64,000 nt of DNA, taken from Saxidomus purpurata (Eukaryota; Mollusca; Bivalvia; Venerida; Veneridae). Numbering within the stretch: the first letter of the stretch is position 1; every line of letters begins with the position of its first letter. The notes beneath the pieces were generated by a model. That model saw only the letters and a program-made list of their open reading frames with translations, was not told the DNA's origin and ran no database searches. The stretch is from assembly GCA_022818135.1 (NCBI GenBank), contig JAFMSR010000001.1, forward strand, positions 9,193,534 to 9,257,533, written 5' to 3'. Shown here piece by piece: positions 49,143 through 60,226 of the stretch. The translations under genes and the position numbers were made by a program.

Positions 49143-49421
49143 GTTTAGCATCGATACAAAGGGTCATCTCTAAATAAGATAGATGCAGATTAAAGGAAAT
49201 CCTGGAACCAGACCCTCTTTGTGAATATACCCCTTGGTCCTTTTTACGTGCCCGGTGTATAACATCGATACAAAGGAGATTACCTTTGGGTCTTCCAAAC
49301 AGGTCATCTCTAGATAAGTGGAAAACGTTTCTGAAATTCCCAGTGCCCCAGCCGGGATTCGAACCGTGGACTTCCGGATTGGTAATCCAGAGCGTTAACC
49401 ACTTGTACACCGCGCCGTCCT
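49143..49421 (-). mobile_element. tRNA-derived SINE
   Basis: On the minus strand the head (49421 down to about 49345) has a tRNA-like A box 'tgtacaagtgg' and a perfect B box 'ggttcgaatcc'. An anticodon-arm-like 'ctggattaccaatccgg' lies between them. The body runs on to about 49143 and includes 'acgtaaaaaggaccaagggg' and 'atctatcttatttagagatg'. The acceptor stem does not pair and the apparent anticodon (ACC) is not a normal one, so it is a SINE head rather than a tRNA gene. Confidence 0.75.
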
Positions 49422-49681
49422 CAATTCACTGTTTACTCAACTAACAACATGGCGTTGAAAATCGAACATCCCATGTTACAGCATATTAACAAATATGCCA
49501 GAAAAATGACATTATGGACATTTTGTATTTCACGTCTAATTTACAGATTCTATAAAATAAACCATAAAACACAAGCAATACAAAAAACCTAAGAGCAATT
49601 TTCAATTTTTGTTTTAAAAGCAGCAATATCTGGTCAAAGGGAAGTAATTAACGCAGAGAGTTTGCTTTTTCATAAAATGTG

Positions 49682-49955
49682 TCTTTTCTACAGTTATCTA
49701 GCGTTGAGTTTTTGTAATTTGTTATCTTTCTACTTTCGCTTTTACAGGACAGGACTGTGCCGGTTTGCTAATTAACCTGCTAACGTTTGGGCGTGCAACG
49801 TCAACGTGCAGGATGTTTGTGAGTATTTTGCAAATGTACTTTTTAAAATTTACCATGTATATATTGTTTTCTAGTTATATTAGAATATATTATCTTTGTT
49901 TCTGTTTATTTCATGTAACAATGATACAAAAAGTCAAAATCTACTTTCGGTTTTG
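49682..49955 (+). promoter_or_regulatory. Candidate regulatory segment of gene D with IRF-like motifs
   Basis: 'tcttttctacagtt' (49682), 'tactttcgcttttacaggac' (from 49731) and 'tctactttcggttttg' (about 49940-49955) repeat the arrangement found before gene C, with motif spacing 211 against 210 bases. It is 2.8 kb before the gene D start codon. The text between the motifs is much less conserved, so the motifs stand out. The splice-donor 'gtaagt' found at the gene C copy is not kept here. Confidence 0.4.
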
Positions 49956-52785
49956 AAGTGACAGACGATGGATGATTTGGTAATGTCATTAAATATCTAA
50001 ATAAATGTTAGTGAAGTAGAATGAAGAGGCATGTTGACTCAAAGCAGGGTCGATGTTCAACTAGCCTAATTAATTGCGTGACCCCTTTCACAGAGCTGAT
50101 ATTTTATAACTGGCACACCTATATTATAAAATGTCAACCGTATGGTTTGCCTTCGCAGTGGAAATAGTGAGACTACTGTTCTACGTGTTCAACAGTTCAA
50201 ACAAAAACAAATATACATGTACAAGTTTCATTCTTGTGCCATACCGAAACCGATCCGCGATGTATTCAGTTAATGTATGGATAAGTTCAATCCATGAACA
50301 GTATACGCATGTAGGAGCTACAAATAATTACTTTCTATTTTTATTTGTTTGTGTAAATCTGAAAGTAGCTCCGGCACGTCAGTCAACATATAATCCCAAA
50401 TTATGATTTTTCATTTGCAACCATATGGCCATTGCAGTCATGAAAGTTGTATTGTTTAAATATATTATTTTATAAACTCGTGCAGCATCAGCTAAATTTT
50501 GTAAATATAACTAAAGTAAACTGTTTTCGAATAAGAACCGCGGATGTATTTCATTTTACAATGATGTGTTAAAATAGCGGACGATTTACTATATATATAC
50601 ACCCTATAGAAATAGTTCCTATTTCCGGCCATTTCTTGAACCTTGTGCAGAAAGAAAACGTATGTTTTGGAGTTTCTGTGACAACAAAATGTCTAACCCT
50701 GATCGTCATTTTGAACAGCCAGGAATATTTACGCGCATGTTTACACATTCTCTTTTTACGATTATATCCATCCATTCATAAATCTTAATCAATGCGCGGC
50801 AAGGGACGTAATTATAACTTTCCTTATTGCTGATATGTTTATTCTGCGGACCAGGCGCGTGTACATGTATTAGAAATACGCGTGAGCACCTTAAGCAGAA
50901 AACAAATGTTAGGATACGTCAATGTCGATGTTTAAACGATTTGTTATATTTCATAGGTGGTGATTGTTTTAAGTAGAAGGCAATTCGCCCTATATTCAAC
51001 TGTAGGCCTCGTTATCTTGAAACGCATCGAATTAGGTTTTTTTGTTAAAATATATATCAATGACTGCAGAAAAACATTTGAACATCGTTACTTCCTGGTC
51101 TCAACCATATTCGTTCTATAAATGTATATTGTTGCATTATAGATACGCATTATTACTTTGTCGGTCCGCACAATAAATTGATCCCCTTATTGATCGGTGC
51201 TATTGCCTGCTCGTTTGTGTCATCGGAGCGCCGTAACTACTAACTAGCTGTTCGATCAGTGTCTTATTTAAGACAGTAGAACTGTAGGTAAAAACATTTT
51301 TTGAGCACAGTGAAAATCCCTGCTCTCTATGTACCGGGAACAAAAACAGAGACATTTCGATCCAAAATACGATTTATAACTGTTGCATTCTGTTCATATC
51401 TTATTACCAACTGGTATAGCCTTCACTTATAAAGATTACAGACTGAAATAACCGTCACAACAGAACAAAGGACAAATATTTTGAATACACAAACAAATTC
51501 AGCGTCTTCATCGCTTTGATTTATAATGGCTACTAAACTCATTGACAGATATCAATAATATGAATGTAGATATGAAATTGAAATGAAAAGTAGCAATATG
51601 AAGTAGATCTATATAAATCAACATTTTCAAAATGAAATGTTAATGTAAATTTACATTTTCGTTCATGTGGAATATTAAGTCAAGCATTCCTTCAAGGAAA
51701 ACTTACAATGTATATACCAACCGGATAATATCTTACATTTTAGATTAATATGATATACTTGGTATTGAATTATAAGTTGTTGAATCTACTACTTTTATGA
51801 GCGCAGGTATATTTAACGATAATTTAATTGCACATATAGGCCTATGCACTATCTTCGTAATACATTATGCATTTAAGAATACGATTACACTCAATGCATG
51901 TCTACAGTAGTAAATTTTAACTTAAAGATCATCATTGATCGAAACAAGTCATCAAGTATAATAGTCTACCTACAATTTGTCAGTTTTTATTACACTAATT
52001 ATTTCAGAATTCAAAAAATACTTAATTTCAAATTAGCTTAACCGCCTAATCTTGTTTATACATGTACCACAATCTGTTAATGAGTATCATATTTTACCTC
52101 GATGAGTTAACGTAAACCGGTCGATTTAGGGTTTTGTAAGGTTTTATATCCAATACTTGATATCACGTGATTGTCTTAGTGCGGATTAAAACTTGAATAC
52201 CCGTAAAAGTAGAAGCCATGGGGATACGATAGTGGCACTTGTAAAAAAAACAAACTAACTAATGTTATGAAAGTAGATCTAGTGTTAAGATATTTTTAAT
52301 GTAAAAGGAACACTTCTTAACGTCTCTGTAAAATATACAGCTACTGTTTGCAAGTGCTTGTATTAATTTATCAAATTATTCCGATTTTTGTAAAAAGAAC
52401 AACAGAAAAATACCACGAAAGGTAACACGTGTGAACAGTTTTGTCGATTTTCTGACAAGTGAATAAAAATTTGTAATGGAAGAGTTTGAAAACTGAGTAA
52501 GACGTCCTTCTTTTACATTATTTCAATGAGAGTCCCACTCCGTCATTTTCAGCATTCTAAATAACACAGACAGGTAAACAGAAAGTCATGTGTCAGCCGT
52601 TTATATATTCTAGGCAGACTAATATATGTTAGCTGTATTCACAGTTTCGTGCTCGCAATCCGAAATCAAACCCTTTTTGTAGTCATGGACCATTTGCGTT
52701 TTTTATCAGTCACAGACACTAAAATATATTTCATTGTATTCAGTACTCCCGGTGATATAGTAGGGACACTGCAGGAATTGAAAGG

Positions 52786-52860
52786 ATGATAAATTGTCAT
52801 ACTGAGCAGGCTGTAAGTCCGGGCGGCGGGGAAATGGACACCGACTTCGAGAAACCAAAA
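52786..52860 (+). CDS. Gene D exon 1
   Basis: 25 codons ending at the donor 'aaa|gtatgc', phase 0. An in-frame TGA lies 33 bases upstream, so this is the first ATG of the frame. A possible acceptor 'tgtattcag' at 52743 suggests a spliced 5' UTR. This exon has no counterpart sequence in B and C, only the same phase, so it is the least certain exon of the gene. Confidence 0.65.
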
Positions 52861-55800
52861 GTATGCATAACACTTTTAATCTAAACTGAAACTAATGCTA
52901 ACTGCCACATAAAAAACTGCATTTTTTAACATTTTCCTTGTTTTCAATAACTATTGATATAGTTTTAGAGTAATATCGCATACAAACGAGATTTATTCTT
53001 TATTCTAACACGATCCGCAACTCTTCGTATATAGATATAGAGGGAAAAGCATTATTTTACGATAAAATACATTACGCCACGGGCAAAACGTGGGGTAAAT
53101 GTCGCACGCGTCCAATCGCATTCCGTGTTTGCAAGTTACTATGGAATGTTGCTACGCGTCGAACATAGTTCGTGGTATTTTTTAAAGACAATTTCGTGTT
53201 AGAATCGAAATAATAAATGCATCTCTGTATTTAATCGTGGAATAAAATACAGCCAGTCGTTTCGGATGCGAAAAATTAAATCACTCGTACTACTCATCCG
53301 AATTCCTGACTGTATTTTATTAAACGATAAAAAACAGGTACACATTTATTATTTCTTAACTAATTTGTACATTGTGAATTTCCTACGGATATATAAATAA
53401 TTTATCATAACATATTTTTACAAAGGAAATGGTGAAGACCGTCGGCGAATCAGCAGGCACTCTGATGAGCTCACTAGATATGGTGCATGCAACAATTAAA
53501 GTGCTCTTACAGCAACTAGACGCGCCCACTGAAGATTCAGGTAACATTGATAAAAAAACCGATTTATTATTCAAGAATTTGATATGGGTTTTATTATTAA
53601 TTTTGTACTCGCGTCCTATATTTTAGTTCTGTTTCTTAGACACGATATAAATAATGTGATAAATTAGGAATATAATAACATTGAGTAAATATTTATGGTT
53701 TAAACATAATTTTATTGATCACATTCATTTTTGTATAATACGTACTTTGAGTCAATTTCAAAATTCGCAGGTTTTTCAGTCCTTGCGTGATAATTTACAA
53801 ATAAAATAGAAAAATGATGGCTTAAGCCTCTAATTGGTTAATATCTACGAAGTGTTGAAATTCAGTATTAATACTTGTCATTTAATACAAATCTATATTA
53901 CTTTGTGCACTTTATGTAGCCAAATCTGTTTAAAAATCTGCTGTCTGAGGGCTTGGGTTTCTAGTTTTGAAAAGTTATTACCAATAATTCAACTTATTTA
54001 TATCAGATGTCTTGTTCTAATTCACCATTTCTTTGCACTTATTTGTAAAACATCAACAAACCCATTATGAAAAAAAAATTGAATTCTTTATATTACTAAA
54101 ATAAATATTTTTTGTCTTGTCACAGAAATCTGTGTCTGTGGTATAACGAAGCCATTAAAGTACTACATACCAGAATAGAAAAACTTACACCTTTGTTTTG
54201 AAGAGTTCTAAGTCCTGCACATGTTTGATGACAGATTGTTTTCAATGTTTCTGAAAAAAAAGAATATGACCGCAAAAAATCTCTACCGTATTTTGTTTCC
54301 TTTGTCTATGAGATAACGTAGTTTATTCTGCAATAATGAGCATACTCTGAAATGTCTTTTCATCAATCTTTTATGCCATGGCCACCGTTTCAATGAATAC
54401 AAAAAGTACAAATAAAAGCTTCAGTTATGTACATTTTTCTCCGATAAAAGCTTGAAATGTATGTGGTGTAACATTCCATGGTATAACAATAAGTAATGTT
54501 ACACCATAGACAAAATCAAAACTTTGTTTAACTATTTTCTTAATGGAAAATATACAGGCTCAATGACTTTTGAATATAAATCTTATTTTTTACATTTTTA
54601 AAATGCAGGTTATATAAAACTTACATGGGCGCAATTAGTTCAGAGTAAATCTCGCTTTTCAAAATGGGAGTTACACCACAGACAAAATATTGTTACACCT
54701 AAGACAAGAACGGTTAGTTTTAAACTGTAATTTTAATACTGGGAAATGTAAATATGGTGAAACTGCTTTTGCATGTCGACCTTATTTGTTTGTTATGCAG
54801 TTCCTTACAATGTAAGATACTAAATTTTCATTTTCTAATTTTTTTTTGTCGTTGGTGTAACATATACTTCGTCAAAAAAGAAAGTGTGCATGACCCTTTC
54901 CCGCGTAACTTTGTAACCAGTCAACCAATGCTTGTCAATTTTTCAGCACAGAATAAGTACACTAATACCATTTAGTTGCATTCAGATGAGATCATGTTGA
55001 CATTTCCATTGTCCTATAATTTCACGAAAGCTCTTACGCAATATGTTGCACGTGAACACCATGCTTCATTATTTTCGTTCGATTTCAATGACGTATCAGT
55101 ATCGAGGACGTTAGAGAAAATAAGAAAGCACATGGTATTGCAAAGTGTATCACGAATAGCGATGCCACGCCTTAGCAAACAAGAGAGACCCCAGGCGGTA
55201 GTTATGCTGGCGTCTGGAACTTCTGTTGATGACGTTGCACGACCGTTAACCTGTCATAGGAATACAATTTCACGTCCCAATGTTCGATTTCGACAAACTT
55301 GAGTCATTTCTGACAAGACAAGGTCAGGTTGACCTTTTCAGATGTTCGAATGGAACATGATTCTGTGTTAAACTTATCCTGCAGTTTTCATGCTACTTTC
55401 TTTCAAATTTGCAGGTTTTAAAATTGACCCCTACCTTATAAATCATTTGAATTTGTCAAAAAATGATGTTTTTCTGCAAAACACATGAAAACATTGAATC
55501 TATCTTACCATAAATTAACCTTTAATTTGACTTAACTTTATTTTGTTGTCTAAACCCTATGCACACGTAATATACAAATGTATATGTCATTGGTGTAACA
55601 CATAGTCAATGTTGTAACACACGTTGTTACACGACTGCTATTTTTAACGTAGGCATGAAGTTACGTGTTAAATACCATCATCATGAAACATGATGTAAAC
55701 TTTTATTCTCAAATCAGAAAGAGTCCAAGACAATCACTTAAAGATATAATTAAATTACAAAAAAGACAAAAGCAAGGTTGATAAAACTGAAATGTATTGA

Positions 55801-58800
55801 AATTTCACATACTTCTTTTAATAATTTTTAAGTATTGATTGTCATTATATATGCGACTCTTTAAGCCATTGAAATTGAGAAAAAAAGTTATAATTATATA
55901 ATATAATATTGACTATAACACCACAGATATATTAAACCGTGAAGTGTCACTTGTGTTCTTAAAATCCATGAATATAGCCTTCATTAAGGGTGGAAAATTT
56001 GGTTTTAGCCCGTCTGTAAGTATGTGCCAACAAGATAGGAAAAACAGAGATAAGATTTTTGAAGTTTTTGTTGGTTAAAAAACCTGCGAGTTTTGAAATT
56101 GACTCATTTATAAACTCTCTCCCTGTAGATTGTTTAAAGACATTATAAGACTGGTTAAGAATTTGTAAAACAGAAACGATATCACCATCATCATCATCGT
56201 CATCGTCATTTTCCGTCCTCATCATGGTTTTTATTTTACTGTTCTAGTACAGTTTTTGCCGATGTTTTATTGAAATCGTATTTGTTTCTTATTTGAACAG
56301 GTCAGACATCTGTAACTAACAAGATATTACGGGAATGTAAAGGAACAGCCAAACGCCTGATCATGATGATAGAGGTAATGATATAACATATATAATTTCT
56401 TTACAAACCATGAAATCCTAATTATACCCCCTGCCCCCCTCCCCCCGGACACAAAGTGTAAGGTAGGGGTATGCTGGATTCAGCTTGTCCGTTCGTCCGT
56501 CTGTAGGCGGAATAGTGTGGATACTTAATCTCCAAAATCCCTGTTCAGAATTTAATGATACATTACATAAGTGATAAGTATTATGCGTATTTGTGCATGG
56601 TCTATTTTTCGGGTCACTAGGTCAAGGTCACAGGGTCCCGAGATAGTGTAATTTTGTGGACGGGAAATCTCCAAAATCCTTGGTCAGAATTAAATGATAT
56701 TTAACAGAAGTGATACGCACCATGCCTATTTGTGCATGGTCCATGATTCTGGTCAGTGGGTCAAGGTCCAAGGGGCTTGACATAATAAAATCGTGAATGT
56801 GCGCTCTAAATCTCCAAAACCCCTGATTAGAAATTAATGATACTTCACAGAAGTGATAAGTACCATACTTATTCGTGCATGGTCCAATAATTAAAGCATC
56901 AGATGTTACATAGATTTATATACTGTGTCAGTGCGGTGTTCGTCACCTTCAGTGATAGTTGAAGTTATTTTTATCATACTTTTACCATTTAAATTTGAAT
57001 GAAACAGTCACATAGTGTAAACAAGCACGCAGCATTTATGTAGATTTACATATAGAAGTAGCCTCTCTTTTGTTGCGAATTCAGATTTAATATCACATTT
57101 TGTATGCTAGTGTTACAAGTAAAGAAGCATAAAAATTGCTGTCAAAATAGAATGATTTGTCGAACTCAATACAGTTGATGGCAATGTTATTTTTAGTAAC
57201 GGAAAATCCGGGATGTTACGTCACACTGACAACCTCCTTTTAATAAAACTTGAGAATAATAATGAATTTTAACTAATTCTAGGGCCCAATGCAGCGTCAG
57301 AAAACTGCAACAATCAAATCGCTCAGCAGGCTACTTAATTTTGTTACGAATGAAAGTCAAGAGAATTATGATGATATTGAATTTTCCTCTCAGCATTTGT
57401 TGTTACGGGATTATAGCAACTCCTATGCATCAAAGTTAGCCCACGAAGAAAATCACTTCGAAGAATTAGTAAATGAAAATGAGCATTTGAAAAAAAAAGT
57501 TATTGATTTAGAAGACCACAAAGATTTGCTAGATCAAAAGGAAGAGTCGTTTTTGAAAGAAAAAAAGTCATTGAATAAGAAAATTAATGACTTTGAGAAT
57601 AGATTGAAGTTAATGGAAAGAGAAAAAGATAAACTGAACACTGAACTTGAAAAATTAGAAAACCAAGTCGATGTCCTTAAAACTGAAAATATTACACACA
57701 AGGAGGTTATAGAAAAGACTAAGAATGAAAACGACAACCTGATTGAAACCTTACAGAAATTACAAAACGATCATAAATACAAAACAGAAACATATGAAAA
57801 GGATACCTCGTCTTTGAATGAGGAGAAGAAATCCCTGCAAAATAATGTTGAGGAGTCGAATAAGGTAATAGAAGAGTTAAAAGAAGACTTAGAGCAAAGT
57901 AAACGTTACATTAATCAGAAAGAGGATGAACTGAAACAGCTTAATCTTAATTTTAAGGAAACTAAGGACGATTATGAAAGAAACAAAATTGATTCCAAAA
58001 ACACAATGGAATCGTTGGTAAAAAGGTGCAGTGAACTTGAGCTTAAAATCGATAGTATGAAAAATGAGATAAACAAAACAAACCGACACAGCTGTGATTT
58101 GAAAGCACAAATTGTTGAAACAGACAAACTTCTTTCGAGCAAAAATCAAGATATAACTCGTTTTGAAAAACAATTAGAAGACGAAAAAATATTAGGTATG
58201 CGTAATAAGGAAGATTTCGAAACTGAAAAAACATCACTGAATAAAGCAAAGGATGAGTTAGAAAATACGGTCAGATCAATGCAGAGTATGTTAGATAACT
58301 TGGAAAAAGAAAAGTCGTCTATAAGAGACCAGCTGCTAGATCGCGATAGTGATATAAAGAATAAAGATGAACACATAAACAAGTTAGGATTTCGAGCAAA
58401 TGAATTAGATAAGAAAAATCGTGAACTACAGTTAAAGTTAGAGTCTGTTAACAAAATCAATGAAGATTTTTCTAAAGAACTTGAGAACGTGAAAAATGAA
58501 TTGATTCGTGCAAATAAAGACATTGAAAATATGAATGGTCAGCTACATGAAAGAGACATAACTATTGAAGAATTAACAGAAAATAATGCAAAAATTGAGC
58601 AGACACTGCAAAGGAAATGTGAAGAGGCAAAGGCTGAAAAAGAAGAAATGATGGAGAGGATCAATAAATTGTCTGTTCAGCAGAAGAACATGCAAGAAGA
58701 TATGAGAACGAAAGACAGCAAAATTCACGAACAGGAGTTATCAATTATATCTTTAAAAAAGACGAATAGACGTCAGAAGGACGAAAAAGAAAATATAACC

Positions 58801-60226
58801 AAAGTGTGTATTGCAGTGGAAAAAGAGTTAAACGACATGAAGAGTAAACGAATATTGCAAGGTAATATGATACAAATTAGATTAGAAATTTAACAAGTAT
58901 ATAAGTAAAACGTTTTTACTTATATGTTTGTTAAATTTCTAATCTAATTTGTTTACTAAAACGTATTTCTGTCAGCATATTTTGAAATAGTTTCATCAAC
59001 AAAATAAGGTGCTTATAAGATTTAAAGGTTTTCTTGCAATTCTGATATACACTTTTTGAGCTCAATATTATTGTTTGGACACTAAATCTGTTATTTGTTG
59101 GTAACTCTTCTGTTTTTCATTTTCCTTTTATAGTCCAGTTGTATTGTCAAAGTCGTACGAGTTTGACAAGTAGTGTAGAGGAAGAATTAATGGAAATGTT
59201 GAAGAGGAAAATTGGATCGGAGAAACTCGAACTAGACATTGTGCAGTGTTCAAAAGCATCAGATATACAGTACGACTTACCTCTTCTCCTGCTATGCATT
59301 ACAGTGTCTCGCCTGGGAACTGATGTTGCCAATGCGATACATGGATTGGAGTGTAACTATTTCTTTCATTAGAAAATAAGAAATTCAAAGATTGTCAAGT
59401 AATTTATCACCCCCTTCTGCTTACTTCATGACGTTACTACATTTGTATGATGAAAACATTGATGAACTTTCCACTAAAAATCTGGATCTACAAACAAAAC
59501 TTTATAGAGCTACAGTACACGTTTTATATAAGGTCTTGCTTTGTGATACACAGATAGCTCTTAAATAAAAATCGGTCGTTACTCATCTGAGCCAGAAGGG
59601 TATTTCATAACATGTAATAGAGTGATATTAGTCACAAAATTACAATTTGTATGTTAAAACAGCAGTACAAAATCGAACATTGCAAACTAACATCACGTAC
59701 AGACAAAGCTTATCAAGTACAGAAATGACAAAAATGAATCACATTTTCATTCTTATTACGTAAACTTCTAATAATAATACATGGTTTTAAAGCTGCTCGC
59801 TTTCAGATTTTGCTGAAAAAATGAGGTTCTTCAAAAACATCTTTACAATCTGTGTAACTAGACAAATCTCATATTTTGCCTGTATAGCACTATCCATATA
59901 TTTCATGCAGTAGTGATACTGTTTTTATGTTTTAAGTGAGTTCAAAGATGGCGCTTTTGATCTTCCACCACAAAGATATCCATGCTTTACCAAACCAGGC
60001 TAGTGATCGTGTGCTGACGGGAAAAGATGTTAGGAGTCTCGGGGAAGTATACGACTTGGCATTCTACACTGGCAAGGGAATGTACCCTTGTGAAATGAAT
60101 ACGAACAATATTGTCAGTCTTATAAATTTTATCAATAGGGAAGGAGTGAAGAAGGCTATGTATGAGCAAGAGAACTGTGATACAAATAATCACAGCGGGC
60201 CTTCAGGCAGTGTCTTACAGAGGTAG
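52786..60226 (+). CDS. Gene D: divergent coiled-coil paralog, intact
   Basis: The exons are 52786-52860, 53426-53540, 56301-56374, 57283-58861, 59134-59352 and 59937-60226. They total 2352 nt, giving 783 residues without a stop. Phases are those of genes B and C. The N-terminus is unrelated to MGNTINV (it starts MINCHTEQAVSPGGGEMD), so no myristoylation site. Exon 2 encodes 'SAGTLMSSLDMVHATIKVLL'. Exon 4 opens with 'IKSLSRLLNFV' and continues as about 480 residues of coiled coil. The C-terminal domain keeps 'DLPLLLLCI', 'VSRLGTDVANAI' and 'KMALLIFHHKD'. The tail is longer and ends Val-Leu-Gln-Arg, not a PDZ ligand. Its role is unknown but probably in another location or with other partners than A-C. 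Confidence 0.82.
53002..53195. repeat. Left copy of an inverted repeat pair flanking gene D
   Basis: 'attctaacacgatccgcaac' (53002) and 'cgcgtccaatcgcattccgt' (53107) recur as reverse complements at 62882-62902 and 62554-62577. The copy here lacks part of the sequence between them. It is within intron 1 of gene D. Confidence 0.65.
53241..53321. repeat. 80-bp hairpin
   Basis: 'aataaaatacagccagtcgt' at the left pairs with 'cctgactgtattttatt' at the right. The arms are about 27 bases with a few mismatches, around a 26-base loop. It lies in intron 1, between the inverted repeat copy and exon 2. Confidence 0.65.
53426..53540 (+). CDS. Gene D exon 2
   Basis: Acceptor 'ttttacaaag', donor 'tcag|gtaaca', phase 0 in and 1 out. 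It encodes 'EMVKTVGESAGTLMSSLDMV' and 'HATIKVLLQQLDAPTED'. Its position, phases and helical character match exon 2 of B and C, with low identity. Confidence 0.8.
54440..55640. repeat. Dispersed 'gttacacca.agacaaaa' motifs in gene D intron 2
   Basis: 'ggtgtaacatt' and 'aatgttacacc' form a small hairpin at about 54457-54510. 'gttacaccacagacaaaata' (54671), 'gttacacctaagacaagaac' (54694), 'ttggtgtaacatatac' (54855) and 'cattggtgtaacacatag' (55590) follow on both strands. This looks like a degraded repeat or transposon with internal copies of its own end; the boundaries are unclear. Confidence 0.45.
55162..55302 (+). mobile_element. Tc1/mariner-type transposase N-terminal fragment
   Basis: 46 codons read 'MPRLSKQERPQAVVMLASGT' then 'SVDDVARPLTCHRNTISR', ending at TGA. 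This fits the first helix-turn-helix of Tc1-like transposases (Leu-x-x-x-Glu-Arg, Val-Ala-x-x-x-x-Cys-His-x-x-Thr-Ile-Ser-Arg). The DDE catalytic domain is missing. It is a relic inside intron 2 of gene D. Confidence 0.6.
56301..56374 (+). CDS. Gene D exon 3
   Basis: 74 nt, acceptor 'atttgaacag', donor 'gag|gtaatg', phase 1 in and 0 out. It encodes 'QTSVTNKILRECKGTAKRLI' and 'MMIE'. It corresponds to exon 3 of B and C by phase and size (71 nt there). Confidence 0.8.
56440..56900. repeat. Three ~145-bp tandem units in gene D intron 3
   Basis: After 'cctccccccgga' and 'gtccgttcgtccgtctgta', three units share 'aatctccaaaatccctg', 'acagaagtgataagtaccat', 'tatttgtgcatggtcc' and 'gggtcaaggtc'. It is non-coding. 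Confidence 0.7.
57283..58861 (+). CDS. Gene D exon 4: coiled coil
   Basis: Acceptor 'aactaattctag', donor 'caag|gtaata', phase 1. It starts Gly-Pro-Met and 'QRQKTATIKSLSRLLNF', aligning with 'DHKFIALESLSRFF' of gene B. The remainder is Lys/Glu/Asn-rich heptads ending 'KELNDMKSKRILQ'. No large internal repeat is present. A long hairpin begins 11 bases after the donor. Confidence 0.85.
58872..58951. repeat. Near-perfect hairpin beside the exon 4 splice donor of gene D
   Basis: The left arm 'caaattagattagaaattta' continues to 58910. The right arm from 58913 is its reverse complement over about 38 bases with two or three mismatches and a loop of only 2-3 bases. It starts 10 bases into the intron. 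A transcript could form a stem next to the 5' splice site. Confidence 0.85.
59134..59352 (+). CDS. Gene D exon 5
   Basis: Acceptor 'ccttttatag', donor 'gagt|gtaact', phase 1 on both sides. It encodes 'EEELMEMLKRKIGSEKLELD', 'IVQCSKASD', 'YDLPLLLLCITVSRLGTDV' and 'ANAIHGL'. The donor was chosen because only it keeps the family phase; unspliced, the frame ends at 59372. Confidence 0.8.
59937..60226 (+). CDS. Gene D exon 6 and stop
   Basis: Acceptor 'atgttttaag', phase 1. It encodes 'SSKMALLIFHHKDIHAL', 'SLGEVYDLAFYTGKGMYP', 'MNTNNIVSLINFINREGV' and a longer tail ending 'SGPSGSVLQR', TAG. AATAAA polyadenylation candidates follow at 60294-60299 and 60300-60305. Confidence 0.85.

Larger units (their letters stand above)
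43780..52785. other. Gene C to gene D intergenic region
   Basis: About 9 kb without a supported gene. A possible polyadenylation signal AATAAA for gene C is at 44056-44061. A GC-rich block (47160-47760), a TTGGGCCAACG repeat (48846-49140), a SINE (49143-49421) and the shared upstream motifs (49682-49955) are listed separately. The minus-strand frame at 45428-45745 looks protein-like in composition but matches nothing I know. The stretches 44062-47159 and 49956-52785 otherwise show nothing. Confidence 0.4.

Noticed and set aside
49345..49421. Functional tRNA gene on the minus strand
   Set aside because: A and B boxes are present, but the acceptor stem does not pair and the anticodon would be ACC. 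It is continuous with a SINE body.
55959..56225. Minus-strand frame with an Asp run inside gene D intron 2
   Set aside because: The Asp run is a simple trinucleotide repeat and the frame overlaps the sense intron of a supported gene.
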